Positions 5,471-8,251 of a stretch of DNA of 8,251 nt are shown in pieces. The first letter of the stretch is position 1. The number at the start of each line of letters is the position of its first letter. This stretch comes from Magnetococcales bacterium. GTDB lineage: Bacteria > Pseudomonadota > Magnetococcia > Magnetococcales > DC0425bin3. A model generated the notes under the pieces. The model was not told the origin of the DNA. It saw only the letters and a program-made list of their open reading frames with translations, and did not search any database. The position numbers were made by a program, and so were the translations under genes. Where the stretch lies: the NCBI GenBank assembly GCA_015229045.1, contig JADGCJ010000144.1, forward strand, positions 1-8,251, written 5' to 3'.

Positions 5471-6439
5471 ATGAAACGGCACGGTACCATGCCACATCAA
5501 GAAAAATCATGGCAAAAGTGGTTGAGTCGCTGGGTGGGAAGGGGTGTCTGGTCCGGACCGGGCTGTACCCGCAAGGCGAGTCCCGCAGAGACAGCCATCC
5601 CGGATGTCAGTTTTTACCTTCCGGGACATTCGGCAGCGGTCCTGCTGATTCATGGACTGACCGGCACTCCCAACGAGATGCGCTACGTCGGCCGGGAGCT
5701 GGCAGAGGCCGGTTTCACCGTGTACGGCATGCAGCTGGCCGGGCATTGCGGCTCCGAGGCGGCGTTGTTGCAGACCAACTGGCAGGATTGGTACGCCAGC
5801 GTCGAGGCAGCCTATCTGCGTCTGGCGGCTTCGCATCAGGTGGTCTTTGCCGCCGGGCTTTCCATGGGGGCGGTATTGGCGTTGCATCTGGCGGCCCAGT
5901 ATCCCGATCGATTGAGCGGTGTGGCCTGCTATTCGACCACCCTCTGGTACGATGGTTGGGCCATCCCGAAGTTGAGCTTTTTGTTGCCTCTGGTCCTGGC
6001 CACCCCCCTGGGCGAGCAGTTTCGCTTCATCGAAACCTTTCCCTACGGCATCAAAGATGAGCGTCTGCGGCAGTTGGTGGTGGCCAGCATGGAGTCCGGC
6101 GACAGCACCGCAGCCGGCAATCTCGGTTTACCGGGCCGCTCCTTGCGCGAGCTGCGCCGCCTCGTCAACCTGGTCAAGCAGGAGATGCCGCGAATCACCA
6201 CGCCAACCCTGATCATGCACGCCCGGGAAGATGACCTGACCAGCCAAAGCAACGCCGATTACCTCGAAAAACGTCTGGGAGGCACGGTACGCAAAATCCT
6301 GCTCAATGACTGCTACCACATCATCACCGTCGATCGGCAGCGCAAAGAGGTGGCCAGGGAGAGTGCCGCATTTTTCTATTCCCAGATCTCCGCCCAGGGA
6401 GTCCGTTTGCAAGACTCCGAGGTCACCAGGGTGGCATGA
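5471..6439 (+). CDS. Alpha/beta-hydrolase, Est30-like carboxylesterase or monoacylglycerol lipase
   Basis: This is probably a cytoplasmic serine esterase acting on short acyl or glyceryl esters. From ATG 5471 it has 322 residues; the frame is open back to a TTG at 5336, but that stretch looks non-coding. ATG 5489 is another option; ribosome sites are weak for both (GGGA 8 nt before 5471). Numbering from 5471: oxyanion-loop motif LLIHGLTGTPNEMR (about 58-71), nucleophile Ser131 in GLSMG, Asp254 or 255 in HAREDD, and His283 in CYHIITVD. This His/Ile/Asp pattern resembles the Est30 family. The first 40 residues are basic and Trp-rich (SWQKWLSRWVGRGVW) and could bind the membrane surface. It follows the ACP/ketosynthase pair by about 120 nt on the same strand, so a shared acyl-lipid role is possible but unproven. 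Confidence 0.85.
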   Translation: MKRHGTMPHQEKSWQKWLSRWVGRGVWSGPGCTRKASPAETAIPDVSFYLPGHSAAVLLIHGLTGTPNEMRYVGRELAEAGFTVYGMQLAGHCGSEAALLQTNWQDWYASVEAAYLRLAASHQVVFAAGLSMGAVLALHLAAQYPDRLSGVACYSTTLWYDGWAIPKLSFLLPLVLATPLGEQFRFIETFPYGIKDERLRQLVVASMESGDSTAAGNLGLPGRSLRELRRLVNLVKQEMPRITTPTLIMHAREDDLTSQSNADYLEKRLGGTVRKILLNDCYHIITVDRQRKEVARESAAFFYSQISAQGVRLQDSEVTRVA

Positions 6440-6486
6440 TCTGTTTCCAGACCGGGCGGCCATTTGTATTGACCACTTCGCCTCCG

Positions 6487-6519
6487 TCCCGATCAACGAA
6501 GCAGACGCTTGATCCGGGA
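6487..6519 (+). terminator. Hairpin between convergent genes, candidate terminator
   Basis: TCCCGATCAA (6487-6496) pairs with TTGATCCGGGA (6509-6519) with one bulged base, then TTGGAATTATTT follows on the plus strand. It lies in the 86-nt gap between the hydrolase stop and the stop of the minus-strand LolA-like gene. The T-rich tail is poor, so termination is plausible rather than certain. Confidence 0.45.
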
Positions 6520-6525
6520 TTGGAA

Positions 6526-7332
6526 TTATTTCTCCCGCATAAAGTAGCTGCCAATCTTGGCCAGGGCCGTTTTGGAAAAGAGTGCCTCGGGTGCCTCGTG
6601 ATTCTGGACATCGCCATAGCGCAGGGTTGACGTATAGCCAGGATTCAAGGGATTGGCCGTTTCCAGGAGAGAAGGACGCATGGGACCATCGCCAAAGCGT
6701 TGCATTTGCGTATAGCGAATGGTCTTGATCAGGGTGTGCCCAGGGCCATACTGGGTCACGGAGCGGGGGAGCTTGAACTCCTTGTCCACCACCATGCTGA
6801 GTCGGGTATAAGGCACCCAGTCATGCCTGGGCGTCAATTCGAGATGCCAGTTGGTCTGGTCCTCGCGCGCCAGTTCGGCCTTGTACTCCTCATGATAATC
6901 CAGGTGCAAAATGTCTTCGTTGTTGAAGACTCCAGCGCCAAAAAAGGCCCTGGCAAGACCCTCTTGCTGCATCTCTATGTTTTTGCCAGGCATCCGCAGC
7001 CAAACCTCTGCACCGGAACGAAAGGCAGTCACCCCTTTCAGGGCATCCGGAGCAATCACCAGGGCTATCAGGCGATCCCCTCCCCTTTTGGCCATGGCCA
7101 TCACCACGGGTGGCTCCTCTTTGGCAACGAGGCGATTGACAATACGCAGCACCATCTCCTGGGAGTCGGATGCCATGGAGCGGTCCACCTCCTGAAGAAT
7201 CTCGTTGGCATCCATGGCGCCCGCAGAAGCGGTCCAGCCTCCGATCAGACAAAACAGCGCCAGCATCGCTTGGTACAAGCGGCCGCGTGCCCCGAAATGG
7301 TATCCAGTCAGTAAAAAAATTTGCTTCTTCAT
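6526..7332 (-). CDS. Exported LolA-like outer membrane lipoprotein-sorting protein
   Basis: The protein resembles the LolA/LolB-fold group annotated as outer membrane lipoprotein-sorting protein (PF17131-like), often encoded beside RND/MMPL or FtsX-type exporters; none is in this window. I chose ATG 7332 (268 residues, MKK start), with ACGGA about 6 nt upstream; ATG 7338 is two codons earlier and equally open. A signal sequence ends with hydrophobic AMLALFCLIGGWTASAGA near residue 39. The mature part contains family-typical segments: ILQEVDRSM, EVWLRMPGKNIEM, FGAGVFNNEDIL and YTRLSMVVDKEFKLP. It likely binds a lipid or lipoprotein in the periplasm (inference from fold). It is convergent with the hydrolase and divergent from the gene at 7403, with only 70 nt in between. 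Confidence 0.82.
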   Translation of the reverse strand: MKKQIFLLTGYHFGARGRLYQAMLALFCLIGGWTASAGAMDANEILQEVDRSMASDSQEMVLRIVNRLVAKEEPPVVMAMAKRGGDRLIALVIAPDALKGVTAFRSGAEVWLRMPGKNIEMQQEGLARAFFGAGVFNNEDILHLDYHEEYKAELAREDQTNWHLELTPRHDWVPYTRLSMVVDKEFKLPRSVTQYGPGHTLIKTIRYTQMQRFGDGPMRPSLLETANPLNPGYTSTLRYGDVQNHEAPEALFSKTALAKIGSYFMREK

Positions 7333-7402
7333 GATCATTCCGTGATATTGACCCCATTGTTGGCTCTATCAATCCGTCACCCATCCGTCCGGGCTTATCC
7401 CC

Positions 7403-8044
7403 ATGTGGATCATTGCTGCTTCACTCGGCGTCATTGCCCTTTGGCTTTATCTTATGCACGGCGTCCTGGTACCTCGGATGCGCAAGAACAAGGTGCTGCA
7501 TCCTCTCCAGAGATGCCCGTCGTTCCTCCTGCCGAGCCTGCCGGAGGAGCTGGATCAGCCCGTCCAAGTCGCGGGACGTGACCAGACGCCCCTCTTGCAT
7601 CAGATCAATCTTTTCCGTCTGACCTGCACCTGTCGGCGTTACCGAACCCGGCGCGGGTACTTCCCTGACAACGACATCCGCCGCCTGTGCTACCATCTGC
7701 GCCAGGAGATGGAGCGCCGACAGCTTCTGACGCATTTCGACGCCCTGAGCCAATGTATCATTCAGGACCGGGTACGCGACAGATGTTACATCCGCTCATC
7801 CGTTCAGGGGGACGACGTGGGGTTTGGCATAACCCCCAAGCAGAGCATCATCCGCATCTTCACCCGACGCCAGGATCCGACCGATTCCCCCGAAGGCCCC
7901 CGTACCGGACCCTACGACCGCTTCTCCTATCATATCAAACACAAGACCTGGATCAACGGCGAGTCTCCCCCCATGGCCGAGCTCCTGGTCGGCAAGGCCC
8001 TGGAGATTTTTCATGGCGTCGTCTTCGATGAGTCTGAAGATTAG
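7403..8044 (+). CDS. Membrane-anchored protein of unknown function
   Basis: I do not recognise this 213-residue protein. Residues 2-23 form one hydrophobic membrane segment, followed at once by basic RMRKNK, which by the positive-inside rule puts the rest in the cytoplasm. The soluble part has six cysteines (38, 75, 77, 96, 118, 128), including CTC at 75-77 next to the Arg-rich stretch RRYRTRRGY. The C-terminal part (about 135-208) looks folded, with GITPKQSIIRIF and ELLVGKALEIFHGVVF. The ribosome site is weak (GGGC about 9 nt upstream of ATG 7403). G/C-rich third positions support real coding. A 110-codon minus-strand frame at 7421-7753 overlaps it but is judged a shadow. Metal or nucleic-acid binding through the Cys/Arg patch is possible but speculative. 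Confidence 0.7.
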   Translation: MWIIAASLGVIALWLYLMHGVLVPRMRKNKVLHPLQRCPSFLLPSLPEELDQPVQVAGRDQTPLLHQINLFRLTCTCRRYRTRRGYFPDNDIRRLCYHLRQEMERRQLLTHFDALSQCIIQDRVRDRCYIRSSVQGDDVGFGITPKQSIIRIFTRRQDPTDSPEGPRTGPYDRFSYHIKHKTWINGESPPMAELLVGKALEIFHGVVFDESED

Positions 8045-8090
8045 GCCACCGGGCAAGAGGGTCCGGAGTGTAACATGTCTGAACCGCGTC

Positions 8091-8114
8091 TGCTTTGGAG
8101 CACGTCGTTTTTTT
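8091..8114 (+). terminator. Weak hairpin with T7 tract, candidate terminator
   Basis: TGCT-TTGG-AGCA (8091-8102) is followed by CGTCG and seven T residues (8108-8114), about 50 nt past the stop of the gene at 7403-8044. The stem is only 4 bp, so it is marginal. Confidence 0.3.
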
Positions 8115-8208
8115 GTGATCGAGAAAAATGGTGACATGGTAACTGATAGGATGTCCAGGGCAATCGCATTTGAGATTTTCGAGGACCATGGATAGTTGAT
8201 TCGGGGAG

Positions 8209-8251
8209 CTGTCAAAACGGGGTCCAGGGGGCTGGCTCCCTGGCGGGTCAA
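8209..8251 (+). repeat. Right copy of the GC-rich dispersed repeat, cut by the window end
   Basis: This is the inverted partner of 13-55, with 28 exact bases (8209-8236) and then 11 of 15. Inside it CCAGGG and CCCTGG can pair around an 8-nt loop. The left copy has different bases there but can still form GTCC-A-GG/CC-GGAC, so pairing may be conserved. The copy reaches the last base of the window and, judging by the left copy, probably continues with GGGCGGAGCCCT. The 164 nt before it (8045-8208) hold only the weak terminator candidate. Confidence 0.8.

Noticed and set aside
7339..7402. Minus-strand TTGATA with a possible -10 for the LolA-like gene
   Set aside because: The -10 match is poor, and the start site would fall at or inside the ribosome site.
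7421..7753. 110-codon minus-strand frame with fairly protein-like sequence
   Set aside because: It lies wholly inside the longer plus-strand gene, with its first codon positions opposite that gene's third positions, which yields shadow frames in GC-rich DNA. I see no start signal for it. It remains the least certain of these rejections.
13..8251. Composite transposon or genomic island bounded by terminal inverted repeats
   Set aside because: No transposase, integrase or target duplication is visible, and the genes look like ordinary chromosomal ones. A dispersed repeat family explains the ends better.

Overview
The window is bacterial, fairly GC-rich and densely coding. It holds seven protein genes and no RNA gene, transposase or CRISPR array. 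Sec-type signal peptides, a Gram-negative DUF4124/SLT lytic transglycosylase, a LolA-like lipoprotein-sorting protein and an apparent sigma-54 promoter point to a proteobacterium. The GGGGTCCAGGGGGC-type repeats at both ends recall those scattered through many alphaproteobacterial and magnetotactic (Magnetococcales-like) genomes. That placement is inference, not a call.

Layout: an inverted copy of a GC-rich dispersed repeat lies at each end (13-55 and 8209-8251). From 1860 down to 111 on the minus strand is a two-gene unit: a lytic transglycosylase followed 40 nt later by an unknown exported protein. From 1861 to 2348 is an AT-rich divergent control region. It holds a good sigma-70 promoter for the transglycosylase and, facing the other way, a sigma-54 -24/-12 element with an IHF-like site. 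This is followed by a tandemly duplicated leader of about 69 nt that runs up to an ammonium transporter gene (2349-3686). Next comes an acyl carrier protein gene whose stop overlaps the start of a beta-ketoacyl-ACP synthase gene (3871-5348), then a hairpin, then an Est30-like alpha/beta-hydrolase (5471-6439). A LolA-like exported protein (6526-7332, minus) converges on the hydrolase and is divergent from a membrane-anchored protein of unknown function (7403-8044, plus).

The clearest biology is nitrogen-responsive control of ammonium uptake: a sigma-54 promoter, an AmtB with intact twin-His pore residues, and a C-terminal tail of the kind that binds GlnK. No glnK gene is present here. The second theme is a stand-alone ACP/condensing-enzyme pair outside any complete fatty-acid cluster; its ACP has lost the usual Asp of the DSL motif. 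The most unusual non-coding feature is the duplicated amt leader. I see no evidence for a wholly new defence or mobile system.
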